From Breviolum minutum Mf 1.05b.01 (taxonomy: Eukaryota > Sar > Dinophyceae > Suessiales > Symbiodiniaceae), in assembly GCA_000507305.1 (NCBI GenBank), contig DF239138.1:1-64000 (forward strand): a DNA stretch of 64,000 bases, in the 5' to 3' direction. The position numbers were made by a program, and so were the translations under genes. Below, piece after piece: positions 21,273 to 33,071 of the stretch. The first letter of the stretch is position 1; every line of letters begins with the position of its first letter. The notes below the pieces were generated by a model. The model saw only the letters and a list, made by a program, of their open reading frames with translations, did no database searches and was not told the origin of the DNA.

Positions 21273-21500
21273 GTAGTTGGTGGTTGAGCCATCCGTTTGA
21301 AAAATATGGGTGTTTCCAAAAATAGGGGTACCCCAAAATGGATGGTTTATGATGGAAAACCCTATTAAAATGGATGATTTGGGGGTACCATTATTTTAGG
21401 AAACACCCATATGCTTGTCAAATGTGATCATTTTCCAGAAGGTTCGGGGGTAAAGACCAAACAAGTGATTGACACCATCACCTACCTCGAAAGCCAAGTG
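21273..21500 (-). mobile_element. family-1 element split by a nested element
   Basis: AGTTGGTGGTTGAGCCATC...AAAAATAT is the first part. The sequence resumes ATATGCTTGTCAAATG after the nested element at 21308-21408 and ends near CACCATCACCTACC. Confidence 0.65.
21308..21408. mobile_element. family-2 element inserted in a family-1 copy
   Basis: Ends GGGTGTTTCC and GGAAACACCC, flanked on both sides by ATAT. The core pairs ATGGATGGTTT with AAATGGATGATTT-type strands. Related copies: 20928-21030 (diverged right half) and 30190-30295. Confidence 0.75.
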
Positions 21501-22000
21501 CCCTATTTTTAAGCCATAATAGTTGCTGGTTTTAGGTGTAAAGTTGCCTAGAAAAAATAAGACACTTGGCGTTCCAGGTAGAAAATTTATCTAGCTTTCC
21601 GGCACAAGTCTGCCAACTGCAAGTTGAGGAATTCGGATTCAAGGTTTCTGGGCATTCCTTTAGGGAAGTTCTTTTTCCAGCAAGAAATTGACTCCCCAAT
21701 CAATTCCAGGCGTATCCATGAATGACAGGCCCCCCAGATAGAAGACAATTGAATGGGAAAAAAATATGTCGGGGACCTCAAGTACGGTTGATGGAAAGAG
21801 TTCTAAGTTGATAGCCCATTACTTACAAGGTTTTCTACACCCCAGGTGGTGCATGAGTGCAGGCTTTCTCCCATCAACTGTACGCTAGTTTTTAGGCTGT
21901 TGCTTTTTTGGGGGAATTCAAGTGCATCATGGATTTCTCTCTGACTAGTAGAAATCAACCAGCAAATATATGTGTATATATATATACCTGTTTGGTGGTT

Positions 22001-22091
22001 TCAACCCACCTGAAAAATATTAGTCAAGTTGGGTTCATCTTCCCCAATTTTCGGGGTGAAAATAAAACATATCTGACTTGCCACCAACCAG
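22001..22091 (-). mobile_element. family-1 element
   Basis: TTTGGTGGTTTCAACCCACC to ACTTGCCACCAACCAG, same orientation as the others, no exon recognised on either side. Confidence 0.65.
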
Positions 22092-22259
22092 ATACACATT
22101 TTTGTCCACTCATTGAATGGTCATTTCCATTTGTTCAGCTTCCAGGTCCCCCCCCGGATAACTGGATAGTTGAGTGCCAGGAGTGCGAAGAAGTGAATGG
22201 GGTGAAGAATCAGTGATCTAGTTTAAGACGACTGGTGAAAATAACCAAAAACAACCAAA

Positions 22260-22515
22260 ATGGGTGAAAAACCCCCTGAAACTAACAGCAAGTTCGCCCC
22301 CGAAATTTCAGACCATTCCAAAATATTCCAAAAGGAAAATTTAGTATTCCAACCATCCATTTTCAGGTGTTATGGTAGTTTCAGGGAGGGTACAGTAATT
22401 GATGTTACAGTACCCTCCAGGGAATTAACATATCCCACCTTGGGAAAAGAAAAGGAACATCATCTTCAAACATGCCGTGGGTGGGGATATCTTAGTTCCC
22501 AGGAGGGTACAGTAC
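22260..22515. mobile_element. family-4 and family-5 elements, adjacent
   Basis: A family-4 type pair (CCCCTGAAACTAACAGC ... GTTTCAGGGAGGGTA) followed by a family-5 pair (ACCCTCCAGGGAATTAACAT ... TTAGTTCCCAGGAGGGTA). Confidence 0.55.
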
Positions 22516-22603
22516 CTGCATCATCATCTTCACCTACTAACCTATCAATTGGCAAAACAAACCAAACGTAAACGACAAAAACAAACAGCAACTGCCCCCT
22601 GTC

Positions 22604-22665
22604 ACAATTGAGTCATGCTCCTGAGTATTTGCCAGGATACCATTCTGCTCCTTTTCCTGAGTCTC
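22604..22665 (-). CDS. candidate exon, unknown
   Basis: GTGAG acceptor after a pyrimidine-rich tract, then ETQEKEQNGILANTQEHDSI. The donor is uncertain (a GC donor a few bases past 22604). Composition is coding-like. Confidence 0.35.
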
Positions 22666-23223
22666 CTCACGAGAAGTTCGTCAGCGGCGAGAATCAGGAT
22701 GACAAGGGGATCTGATCATCATCTGTGGTAGCTATATCAAAAGATGTCTTTCATACACTGTTGATACACCCCCGAAAATGAACACAAAGAATCTGAAAAT
22801 GATGATTTCCAAAAGGCATCTCCTTTTTCAGAAGTTTCATGCTAGTTTTTTTCTTGGGTGCATCTGTTGTTGGAAGAAAGTCCTGCATTTATGTGGGATG
22901 TAAATCCAACCAACAAATAGTTGGAAAAAATCACTGCCTTAACTTTTAACTGAAACTGCTTCGCCACTGCAGGATCTCTGAACCATCAAGAAACTTGAGA
23001 GTCGCATTTCTTACTGATCCTTGTCACCTCAGATCCATCAGCAAACAAACATGATTATCATGAGGGCAAAAAAAACATGGAAAAAAACAACATCATGAAG
23101 TTGTTTTCTCATTACCTATATACTCCCCAAAAACTAAAAATGCTGGAATCTGAAAAAATCACCCCTTTGAATCGAAAAGGAACCCCCCCCACACACACAC
23201 TGACGGAGAAACCCACTCGCTAC

Positions 23224-23307
23224 CTGTGCTCGAGCGGGCGTAGGTGTGGCCTTCGCACTCGCCGTCTGCGTCTGTTCTGCTGTTTTTCGTGCCGCGCGAA
23301 GCGTGTC
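23224..23307 (-). CDS. exon with strong splice sites, unknown Ala/Thr-rich protein
   Basis: Acceptor GCTGACCTTACAG and donor GCACAG/GTAGCG bound 84 nt, exactly 28 codons in phase 0: DTLRAARKTAEQTQTASA and then KATPTPARAQ. Low-complexity linker-like composition. The neighbouring exons were not found, and the gene is unknown. Confidence 0.55.
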
Positions 23308-23942
23308 CTGTAAGGTCAGCAGGATTCAGCAGGTGTTTTTCTATCAATCACCACCGTGAAAGCGATACATATATATATATAACATATACGGTATAATACA
23401 TATACATGTGCATGAAATAACATGTATATAAGTAAATATATACATTATATGTATGTAGTATGCATTTGTAAATTCTATTTACAAATATCTTACATATATC
23501 TGGGCAAATATATATATATAGAAATCATTCACTCAACCCAAATGTCTCTGACATTTTGGTAACCATTTACCCTTCCAACAAAAACCAGGTAGATACCAAA
23601 GGTACGGTCTGTTTTTCTGTTTTTTCCGGAAAGGTCCACCGAAACGCAAGGCCTAAGGTTGCAGTTCGGTCCCGTTTGATCATAGCCCATATAGCATCCC
23701 ATGGGACTGGTATATGTATGCCTACATGAATGGTTGATTTCTATGGTAAATGTAAGTCCGGTAAATATACCATACAAATCAATGCTATGATCATAGGAAA
23801 GGGCTCAAAAATCAACACACGGAGTTTGCTTGTATGGCAAGAAAAAAATGCCATTTCATTCCGTCAGGCAATCTAAGTCCGGCTAGGCCTTAGGCATCCC
23901 AAATATCTTCTGAGAAGATGTGTGGACCCCCCACAACATACC

Positions 23943-24039
23943 TAGTTGGTGGTTTCAACCCATCTGAAAAATATTAGTCAGAATGGAAACCTTCCCCAAC
24001 TAGGGGTGAAAAGTTAAAAATATTTGAAACCACCACCTA
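23943..24039 (-). mobile_element. family-1 element with 6-bp target duplication
   Basis: CTAGTTGGTGG to CCACCACCTAG with ACATAC directly on both sides. The stretch 24040-25690 holds family-7 and family-8 copies (24545-24640, 25330-25400) and no exon I can support. Confidence 0.75.
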
Positions 24040-25410
24040 GACATACCCAACAAAAAACAACGAACTTCAGGAGGTGTGACTATAGATGCCTAGAGAAGCA
24101 CCAGGCATCACTTCTTAAAAGGATCAGAATCTCCGTTGTTCTGAATATCTCATTAATATCTCCACATGTCACATGTCATCATGAAGCTCTTTTCTTCGGA
24201 TGTCCCGCGTGGTATAATGGTCCAGTCGTCTCAAGTTCGAGCCGCATTTGTGGGTTTCTTCCAGGGCATCCCGGTGGTTGTTTTTTCATACAATCTGATG
24301 CTACATCAGATATGGTGACCTTTTAGGCCACAAAAAATGTCAACCTTTTGAGGTGTCCCTACTTTTTTGGGGAGTTTTCCAAAAAAAACAATTGGGTGAA
24401 CATAAACAATGAAACACGTGAAACCACAAACTATGTTACAGGTAAGCAGTAAACACCTGTTGGTTGTGTTGGGTTGATTCTGATGCATTCAGCAATTCTT
24501 ATTACACCCCCTGAAGTCTACATACATGAAACATGCCCAAATGCTCCATGTATGGAATATTTACCTACATTTTACCATAAGTTTGCGCCAAATGTAGGTA
24601 TATGTAAAATTATTATGCAAACATGATAGTCCCATGGAGCATCTGCGATGGAAACAAAAAAACACATTCAAATAAATTTGGGTTCCACTTCCAATCATAC
24701 TTGATACAACATCCATAATTATTCCCAAACAAACATCCAGGTGGTATAATTTCATATTTCCCATCCAAAAAGTGCATAAAATACTGCATTTTTTGGAGTC
24801 CCCACCCAAACTATCTGAAAATATAGATCTCCAAGCAACCCGAATTAGCTCAAAATGCCCCCATTCAAACTAATTCAAATTATGGTTAGTCAACCTAACC
24901 CCCCACAACGCACCCCCCTAAGGGCTTATTAACCGTTAGTTTCCCTTAATAAGGCCTTATTGAAGCCTTCTTTCGTGAGGGGGATACGTTAGGGGGGGTA
25001 GGTTGACCAGCCATCTTTCGACGCCCCACGCCTCCAGACCAGGACAGCCGCCTAAACGAATCGCCTTGTCACCAATGACCAACGGGAAACAAAAATGAAT
25101 CGATGGGGGCCTCCCCCATACCTGGAAAACATAGTGTACCATTTTTGTTATGCAAATGTGACTGGTTTTAGGGGTTTCAAGTTCATGGAAATCAAACGTC
25201 GCAACGGCGGTTTTCCAGGTAGTAGGAAAATAAATGGAAATAACATATATATTTATAAATGAAGTTATGCTGCCATCCCCCCCCAGTTATGTCACCCCAG
25301 GAAATAGCTCATAGGATCAGTGGCAGTGGTATATTTACCTAGGTTTATGATACAAAGAAACGACGAAACGTAGGTAAGTATAGATACCCAGTCCCATAAA
25401 GCAGGAAAAA

Positions 25411-25568
25411 AACAAGGTGGGCCCCGAGCCGATCGTTATGAATGGGGTTATCTAAATAACTCCAAAAAAGAAGGGGTTTTCATAAGCCAAGTGAAATCCA
25501 TGTATTTTCGGCCACTTAAAGAGCTATTCCACCCCGTTTACAACGACCGTAGGGGCCCAACCTTGTAG
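25411..25568. mobile_element. family-7 element
   Basis: ACAAGGTGGGCCCCGAGCCG to CGTAGGGGCCCAACCTTGTA. Confidence 0.7.
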
Positions 25569-25694
25569 GAAATGAAAAATAAATGAAGCTGTGACATGGT
25601 GAGTCTGCGGCTTGACACTCTTACCCATTGAAGTGTTTTCTACCTATTCCCCCAAACCTACGCCAACCTTCAACCTTTGTTCAGCACCTTTTAC

Positions 25695-25750
25695 CCAAAC
25701 AATCCCATGGTACGAAGTCCTGGGATTCTTCCCACAAACAACAGGGAGGC
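25695..25750 (-). CDS. candidate exon, unknown
   Basis: Acceptor TTTTTGAG, then ASLLFVGRIPGLRTMGLFG, then donor TTTGG/GTAAAAG. 56 nt, entry phase 0, exit phase 2. No domain recognised. Confidence 0.4.
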
Positions 25751-26486
25751 CTCAAAAACATTGCCATGCTCACGAAAATCAATGCACCAGGTGGTTCAAA
25801 GTGACCTCTTGAAGGGATGGTTAAGTGAACCTTAAGGTTATCTCCAACCATCTGGGAGTTTTCCAGATCTCCAAGAATCACCCTGGCAAATTTATCCTCC
25901 CTTGAAACTAACGTTCGCAAATTTAAAGCACCTGAAAAATATCGGCCGGCCTGTTTACTTACGCCCCCAAAAAACGAAATGTGATCGACTCCAGGCATCC
26001 ATTTTTCAGCGAAAAAAACTGGCCGATAGTCATCTCATGAAAAGTTTCAAAATTTGCTGAAAATCGACTTCAGGGGTAAACCATCAGCGATAGTTTCAGG
26101 GAGGGGCCCAGTCATCGGCCCTGAACATTTTGAGGGCCTCTTCGATGGGCCGGTAAGCCCACCGAATCTATATGCTTCTTGTCAGTTTTCCCGCCTTGAG
26201 AAAAACCACCAACTAAAAGACATCTGAGAACTGCAAGTTTTATAGGTATATAAAACGCCCCGTATTTTTTTGAAGAATCGATACCAACAAAATGATGTTT
26301 TTTTGGAACATGCGTGTATCAAAAAGGTGGCTTATGTTTGGTGTGCCTCTGTTCAACTTCAGAGGAGTAAATCATCCCTTAAGCTGCAGCAGTTGATATG
26401 GTACATCGCCTCCTGAATTATTTTCAGGAAAAAAGCTAACTAACCATCCCCAGGTGGGTCTTTGCACTGTAAATCTTCTGACCCAC

Positions 26487-26574
26487 TTTGGGTGCAACTG
26501 GCAAAAAACATCTGATGGCAAGTGCCGGTGGCGCCTTTTCCAACAAGCGGATGCCTTCTGACACATCTCCATTC
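26487..26574 (-). CDS. candidate exon, unknown
   Basis: CCCTGAG acceptor, 29 codons reading NGDVSEGIRLLEKAPPALA and IRCFLPVAPK, then donor AAA/GTGGGT. The frame remains open beyond the donor. No family recognised. Confidence 0.45.
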
Positions 26575-26999
26575 CTCAGGGCGCATGGATTTTCAATGGA
26601 TTTTTGTTGAAAAATTGGTTCTTAAAAAGAACAGGGTGAAACTATGACAGTTCAGCATGTAATCATCCCTCTTCGCCAGTTGCCAGGATATTTTCAAATG
26701 TTCATGGCATGTAGATCTAAGAACCCCCTCCCCAAATGCATTATTTGCGTTAGAAATGATCATGTTTCACCCGCGATTTCCGTGATTTTGTTCAAGAAAT
26801 ATATCGCCCAATCCCCAACTACGCTTTTGCAAGAAATCCATCATATGACCTTCAAACGGAAAATTCCATGTCAGGCCTTCGATAAGAAAATTCCCATATA
26901 AACTTCAAAGACTTCACCCAAATTTCTTGTCCCGGTCCTGTCCGCCTGAAACCTATAAAAAGGCTATGTACGATATCAACTGCTGCAGGTTAAGGGATG

Positions 27000-27155
27000 A
27001 TGTACTCCCCTGAAATTGAACATAGAGACACGAAAATAATTCATGTTTTGAAGGCCGGAGATACATGTTCCAAACCATCGTTTTGTTTGGTATCTATGTT
27101 CAATTTCAGGGTTTGTAGTCCCCGGAAGTTTAACATAGACATAGCCCGCTGAAAA
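27000..27155. mobile_element. family-11 element, decayed
   Basis: ACTCCCCTGAAATTGAACAT to ATGTTCAATTTCAGGG and a nearby TAGTCCCCGGAAGTTTAACA half. The stretch 27160-27870 also holds a family-1 copy (27424-27520) and a family-7 copy. Confidence 0.5.
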
Positions 27156-27423
27156 AAATAGATATAGATGGTTGGAAGTTTGGAAGACTTTTTTACTCTC
27201 CGTCTTGGGGGCCCGGTAACTTTTGAGGGGTAAACTCGGGACCTTCAACTTCGGGTTGGTGGTTTAATTGGAGCCATCTCCCAGGTTAAGCTCCCACACG
27301 ATCATCCCCCCCCCAAAAAAAAGTGGGCAATACTATGGATCGACATCTGTTCAACACAAAAAATCCATTTCAGCGAATGCGTTTTTTTAATTTGTTTCAA
27401 TGGAGAGTTTAACAATTCAACAA

Positions 27424-27520
27424 GTTGGTTGAACCAACCCATTTGAAAAATATTAGTCAAAATGGGAATCTTCCCCAAGTAGGGGTGAAAATAAAAAATA
27501 TTTGAAACCACCGCCACCAC
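27424..27520 (-). mobile_element. family-1 element
   Basis: GTTGGTTGAACCAACCC to ATTTGAAACCACCGCCACC, same orientation. Confidence 0.65.
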
Positions 27521-27727
27521 CCAAGAGAGTTTGACAATTCAAAGGTGTGCACAGTTTGAGGTAAGGGTTACTGCAAGAAGTCCAAACTGACCAAACTTTG
27601 CCCATTGGTACTGTAGGGACATTTTGCGAAAATAGACCCCAAACCCCCAAAGGCATTCCTTCATTAAACTGTTGGTTGGGGGTCTGGGGTGTGTTCCAAA
27701 TGTTCCAGGGATATGTTGGAATATTCG

Positions 27728-27873
27728 TACAAGGTGTGCCCCTACTATAATGATAAATGGAGTTATAACCCCTATAAGCCTTTAATTAAATGGTTTTATA
27801 CATGTACTAACCCGCGTTATAACCCTATCTATAAGAGTTATAACTCCATTTATAACGATCGTAGGGGGCCCAC
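27728..27873. mobile_element. family-7 element starting at an exon donor
   Basis: On the minus strand it begins GTGGGCCCCCTACGATCG immediately after the exon at 27874-28024 and ends GGGGCACACCTTGTAC. The exon's donor GT is therefore the first two bases of the element. Confidence 0.6.
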
Positions 27874-28024
27874 CTTGTGTAGATTTCCTATGTTTCGTCC
27901 GACTTTTCAGGGTTTCTGGGTCGTCACTCCTCCGAATCACCCAGCCGTCCAGCCTTAAGGCACGTTCTCCCAGCGCTCGGCATTGCAAGACATCTTCACG
28001 ACGATCACCTTCGGCCACTTCATC
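27874..28024 (-). CDS. exon bounded on both sides by inverted-repeat elements
   Basis: A 151-nt frame (50 codons plus one base), reading DEVAEGDRREDVLQCRALGE, then LRLDGWVIRRSDDPETL and a basic end SRTKHRKSTQ. Its acceptor CAG is the last three bases of a family-1 fragment (CAACCACCAACAG) and its donor GT opens a family-7 element. The other two frames have stops. Charged, helical composition; no domain recognised. Confidence 0.6.
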
Positions 28025-28075
28025 CTGTTGGTGGTTGAACCACCCATTTGAAACATATGAGTCATGCAACAAATG
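28025..28075 (-). mobile_element. family-1 fragment supplying a splice acceptor
   Basis: Only the end with GTTGGTGGTTGAACCACCC remains (plus strand). On the minus strand its terminal CAG is followed at once by the exon at 27874-28024. Confidence 0.6.
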
Positions 28076-28198
28076 GTTATATTACCCTATGGTAAACTAA
28101 CATAGTCATGGAAAATCCCCCATTTTCAATAGGAAATACAGTATACATCTTCAAAGGGGCCATTTTCCATTGCTATGTTTGTTTACCGGAGGGTTTGT

Positions 28199-28345
28199 CC
28201 AATACTTGGAGGATCATTCCAGTTAGTCAGTGGTTAATAACTATATATGGTTAGTAAGTCCTCTAAGTAAGGTTGTTCCCCTTCCAAATGGCCTAAATGG
28301 CTTATAAATGGGGCTACCACTTACTAACCGGGATGATCCTCCAAG
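28199..28345. mobile_element. family-6 element
   Basis: ACTTGGAGGATCATTCCAGT to GGGATGATCCTCCAAGT. The stretch 28350-31330 holds a family-1 copy at 28708-28779, a family-7 copy at 28783-28925, a family-2 copy at 30190-30295 and AT-rich tracts; I find no supportable exon there. Confidence 0.75.
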
Positions 28346-31338
28346 TAAAATCTATAGCCAAAACATACGGAGCAATGTTTCAAAACAGGTATATATCGAT
28401 ATAAATATATATATATATAAATACCCTCCTGGGAACTAACATATTCCTTACAATTTAGCACTTTTGAAGATCATTGTCTTTTCTTCAGGTGAGATATCCT
28501 AGTTCGCTGCATGGCATATTCATATACATCTCTGATATGTGCTTGGTGAAGAACTTCATGTCCCCCCCAAAAAACATCGGAATCGGAACAAATAAAATCA
28601 TCCGGTGGACTTCGTGAATGTGAACCCCTTGAGTTCTGGCCTAATTTTTGCCGGAAAAAAAACTTTAAGTGTCTTTTGCCTTCGTTGCTCTGGATAAAAA
28701 TGCCCATCGTTGGTGGTTGAGCTACCCATTTGAAAAATAAACTTGTCAAATGGGGTAGAATTATTTGAAGCCACCACCTACAAAGGTGGGCTTCTATGCT
28801 TGTTGTACATGGAGTTATTTTCCCCCTATTAATGGCCAAAAATAAATGGGCAACTGAGGTTATCTCATCCTACTTACAGGACTTATTTCACCACATGTAC
28901 AACAATCGGCTCCGGGGCCCACCGATCTTAGACCTGTAGTGTTTTTAAAATGATTTCTTCTCTGCAAAATTCAAAGACACCCACCCCTTAATTCAGAATG
29001 GGGGAAGAATTTCCGGGAGGTCGAGTAGTAGAAATATCAACACAACGTTGAAGACAACTCCATACAACTCCAATCAGATGTGTTAACCTCCTACATTGGT
29101 TTAGAGCAAACTTTACAGATCTCTCTGATATGTTACATACTTATATGTATTGAACACGTGATCTTCAGCTTCATCGTTTGAGGTTTTTTGTTTCTACGGA
29201 AGAAAAGTTGTCCTCAGACTTTTAGAAACAGCGCATGAACATCGATTAGAGCCGCAAAAAATGCATGTGTTTTGCTACAACAGGATCATGACTCAAAGAA
29301 CTCAAAGACACATTGAAACACATCAACACTTTGCCATGTGTTAAACGCAACTTAACGAGTAGAGTCATCATTATATACCCAATGATGTGACTGCAAAGGT
29401 ATTGAAGTATCTTTTATTCCATGGATCTTGCCGATAGATGAAGGCAGCCGTACATATGCATGGGATGTGCTTTGATGATCAATGATCAATACTTGAACAT
29501 CGAGTGGTTACCAAAAAAACATCCCAGAATTGTACTTGCGAATTGGTATAACATCTTAATATGTTCATCTGTTCAAACCCCATTCCCAGCAACCATCGCA
29601 AGAAAACTCCTCCGTCTCAAAGGGTTCATCGTCCTCTTCCTGGATATAGGTGGGTCTTTGCACATTAGAACTTAGTCATTGTTTTTTTCACATTTACGGC
29701 GCTTGTAACATTGTAACTGGTAACCTGTACAAAAATAATATGTATAGTTCCTAAACCCTGAATTTAACAGGTAATTTGGACTGATTCCCTTACAATCACC
29801 ACCATTTCGGGGAATTCCCAAGCCGTGGGAACTAATAGCTATCCATCCAAAGATACCGGCCCCGAGATCTTGGTCGTTTGTGTCTTGTTTTCGATCCGTC
29901 TATATCTTGGGTCTGTCGACCGTCATACCCTACTGAAGTTATATCTGGGTTGGATGTCGAGGGGTCGATTTGGCACTTTTTGTTTTTTTGGAAGTAGATC
30001 AAACACATTCAAAAACCATATATTAACACCCATGAAAATCTACATTTTGAACCCAAAAAAACAAAGCTTATGGTTGAAACGATCTTCCTTTTAGAACAGG
30101 TGAGCGCAATGAACCAACGGAGGTGATTCTTTTTTAACATACCAACAGGTGGCAAACCCATCAAAAAAAAGCCTTAGGAGCAACATATGGATGTTTGCAA
30201 AAATGGTGGTACCCAACAACCATGGGTTTTCCTACTAAAAATGATCATTTTGGGGTGGTTTTTGGGGGTACCCCTATTTTTGGAAACACCCATATGACTT
30301 ATCCACAAACACACAGCCTCATCACTTGAAGGCAAATTCCTAGCCACATTATGTTGTATCAGTTCCCAGCATCAAGGCAAATCTTATGCACCAAAGCATC
30401 CAAAGCCACCTGTCCTCCACTCATCTCACATCATAAGACTGCTGCAAAATGGAAAATGAACCAACAGGTGATGTTTTCCAATTCTGGAGCAAAAATGAAA
30501 CAAATGCTCCAACATGACATACATTACATCTCATCTATTTATAGATGTATAATAATATACAAAAATATCATACTAAATATAAATATAAATATATATATAT
30601 ATACATATCAACGTAGCATGCATCAAATACACATATCCATGCGAAACTGCATGTTTGCATCATTGAGTATAGCATCCAAACAAAACTCCCAAATCTCACC
30701 CGACCTGACCCTCCATCAACCTTCCTCACCCGGGAAGCCTCCATTTCTACATCAGCTTGGCCGGAAGCTCCCTGGATACTAGCTGGCCCAAGGTGTGAAG
30801 GCAATGATTAGCTACCCTTAGCCTCCCAAATAACTATATATGCCTGAGCCAACGAAAAATCAAAAAAAAACGCAGGGTCCAACAACGATTCCATGGAAAA
30901 AATGATAACTATGCCTGAGCCAACGAAAAAAAACAAAGACAAGGTCAAACTACCGGATTCCATCCGTAAAATATGGTTTTGGTTTATGAAAGGGATCCTT
31001 ATAATTGGTTGATTTTTAATCCCCTCAGAACTGGGTAGTTATAATAGTCCCTTATGGCCCTATATACAATAAATGAACGTGCTTGATTTCATTGCTCATA
31101 TGACCGTGGTCACCTGCAAATCCATGCGGATGGATTGACAAAAGATTAGCACCCTGGAAAACTAATGAACTAATGGCTAGAACCTAAAGCATCACCCAAA
31201 TTGAAAAGGAAAATCATCTGAACCAAACCTGCATGAACTTGGGGTTCAACATCTTAATTTGGAAGATTAGCACCCTGAAAACTAACATATCCCCGACTAT
31301 TTGCGGTTGAATACCCCACTCGCCTGTCCGATGGTTAC

Positions 31339-31436
31339 CTGCTGTGCTGTGTCGAACTTGGTTACGTGCGGCCGTGCTGGGGTGTCCTCGTCGTCGCTGA
31401 GGTCCTTCCAGTGTTTTTTTCGTGTTGTCTCCACTT
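31339..31436 (-). CDS. exon of the MVDYSKWDKL gene (probable)
   Basis: The frame reads KKHWKDLSDDEDTPARPHV and TKFDTAQQ, then donor GCACAG CAG/GTAACC. An acidic SDDED run after W is typical of co-chaperone-like N-termini. The acceptor is either GAG before 31436 or GGAG before ACA (about 31428). The latter is phase 0 and fits the exit phase of the exon at 32201-32269. The frame stays open past the donor (VTIGQASG), so a later donor is possible. Confidence 0.55.
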
Positions 31437-31440
31437 CTCA

Positions 31441-31522
31441 TACCATCCATGTATGGTATATTTACTTACATTTGGTTGATCTCTATGGTATATGTAGGTA
31501 AATATACCATACATGGATGGTA
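31441..31522. mobile_element. family-8 inverted-repeat element
   Basis: Ends TACCATCCATGTATGGTATA and TATACCATACATGGATGGTA, nearly perfectly palindromic. Other copies: 13806-13875, 23708-23780, 24545-24640, 25330-25400, 34723-34805, 36741-36825, 42080-42165, 48640-48760, 55068-55150, 55290-55375. Confidence 0.8.
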
Positions 31523-31686
31523 AGGTTGGATTTGCATAAAATGGTCGGAAAAAGTTCCAAAAAATATTCTCCCAAATGATGGTTTAACGGGTGATTTACC
31601 ATGGGATCGAATCCGTAAAAAAACGCCAAACAAACATTCCAAGCCAAATGGAAAACAAGGAGCCAATGGGGTTGACTAAGTGACTT

Positions 31687-31788
31687 TACCCTCCCTGAAA
31701 CTGACCGTTCGCCCCTGAAAATAGGCAATCCCATCCCAAAAGGAAATTCATCTTCCAACCATGCAGCTGTTAGTTTCAGGGAGGGTAC
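31687..31788. mobile_element. family-4 inverted-repeat element
   Basis: TACCCTCCCTGAAACTGACC to GTTAGTTTCAGGGAGGGTA. Other copies: 39049-39145, 45434-45550, 52195-52315, 52926-53048, 54635-54755, 55170-55285, 60605-60715. The stretch 31800-32200 shows nothing else. Confidence 0.8.
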
Positions 31789-32200
31789 CTTCCCCTTCAC
31801 CACTTGCTGACTTTTTGTTTGGTGATCTTTTGACCTATCTCCCTATCTGTTGGTGGGTTTATTCCCGGTTCTACCCTAATCATGGGATGAGTTGTTGGGT
31901 TTGCTGGGGTCAAAAATCTCATTCTCACAACTGTAGCGGAGCCCCCTTACTGCAGGAGGGAAACGACCAGTAGAAAAATCACTGGAATTGTTTTAAAATA
32001 ACTTTCACTCCCTACCATTCACCATTGTGATCCTGGCTTTTTTTTTAACAGGATGACCCACCCCTTTCCCCCCCAAAACAATGTTCCACTTGTTTCAGTC
32101 ATACACAGTTACAAGCATTTTTGTGGGACATCACTGGGACACGTGACAAAAGGAAAGCTTTTCTTGACATGTGTCACGAATCCAACTTCAACGCTCTCAC

Positions 32201-32269
32201 CGGTTTGCACCCTGCGCGGTTTTCTGCGCTTTCCTTGGTCAATTTGTCCCATTTGGAGTAGTCCACCAT
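32201..32269 (-). CDS. first exon of a protein beginning MVDYSKWDKL
   Basis: ATG at 32269-32267, 23 codons (MVDYSKWDKLTKESAENR, then AGCKP), then a strong donor CCG/GTGAGA. The DYS-x-WD start is reminiscent of the N-terminus of the HSP90 co-chaperone Cdc37 and of other proteins that share this short motif. That is family resemblance only, because the rest of the protein is not visible. Phase 0 exit is compatible with the exon at 31339-31436. Confidence 0.55.
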
Positions 32270-33013
32270 GGCCGGCAAAGTCTTTGTATTTCTGAGTGTG
32301 TGTGATCTTGCTTCTTTTTTGGTTTTGGGGGTGGGGGGGAAAGGTTGTTTTTGATGAAGAGGGATAAAAGTTGAAGTGTTCAAAGTGTGTCATGCAACAA
32401 TCTGCTTCTTAGCGAATTGAGCGTTGAAGTCAAAAAGCTGTAAGACAACCTGATCTTTCATGATGGGATGCACATGACCTGCACTGAATGCAATGTTCCT
32501 ACAGACTTCAACTGGAATTCAAATGTTGCAATCGTGAAACGGCTCCAAATTGTTTTATGAATTTGGGGATTCTTATACATAAGGATGTGCGGATGAATAG
32601 AATACTTGAATTTGCATGAAATGCTTGGGAAAAGTAACATATTATCATATATTATCCCATATGGTGGTTTCATGGTGATGGATGCCATGGTGTTGTTGGA
32701 TCAACATGTTTTCCCGAATTCAATGACAATCTATGCCGATCAAAGGAGCCATGCAGGAGAGCTCTTTTTCTGACACTCAGTTCACAAAACAATCCCAACC
32801 TCAAGAATTTCAAGATTTGACTGAACAGAAGGTGAAAATACATCGAATACAGTAACAATTATGGTAAATTGTACGAATGCATCATATTGATTTCAACAAG
32901 ATGTCACAAGAAAAATGATCCTGCCACGTGGGCCCCTACTAAGTAGTTATAAATGGAGTTCTGGGGCCCTTTTTTGTTATGTCGTTTTGGCATGTTTTGG
33001 CAAGTTTGGCCGC

Positions 33014-33021
33014 TTTTTTTT
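33014..33021 (-). other. A-run 3' of RPN12
   Basis: Eight T on plus (A8 in the sense of the gene), 50 nt after the stop codon. It may be the remains of a poly(A) tail if the gene is a retrocopy. Confidence 0.35.
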
Positions 33022-33071
33022 CCATTGATATCCTGCAGCATCTGGGAACCTTCCCTTCCGGTCCGTTCACC

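Noticed and set aside
24203-24260. tRNA-like piece (GCGTGGTATAATGGT and AGTTCGAGCC resemble A and B boxes)
   Set aside because: The two boxes are too close, leaving no room for an anticodon arm, and no acceptor stem pairs; at best a tRNA relic.
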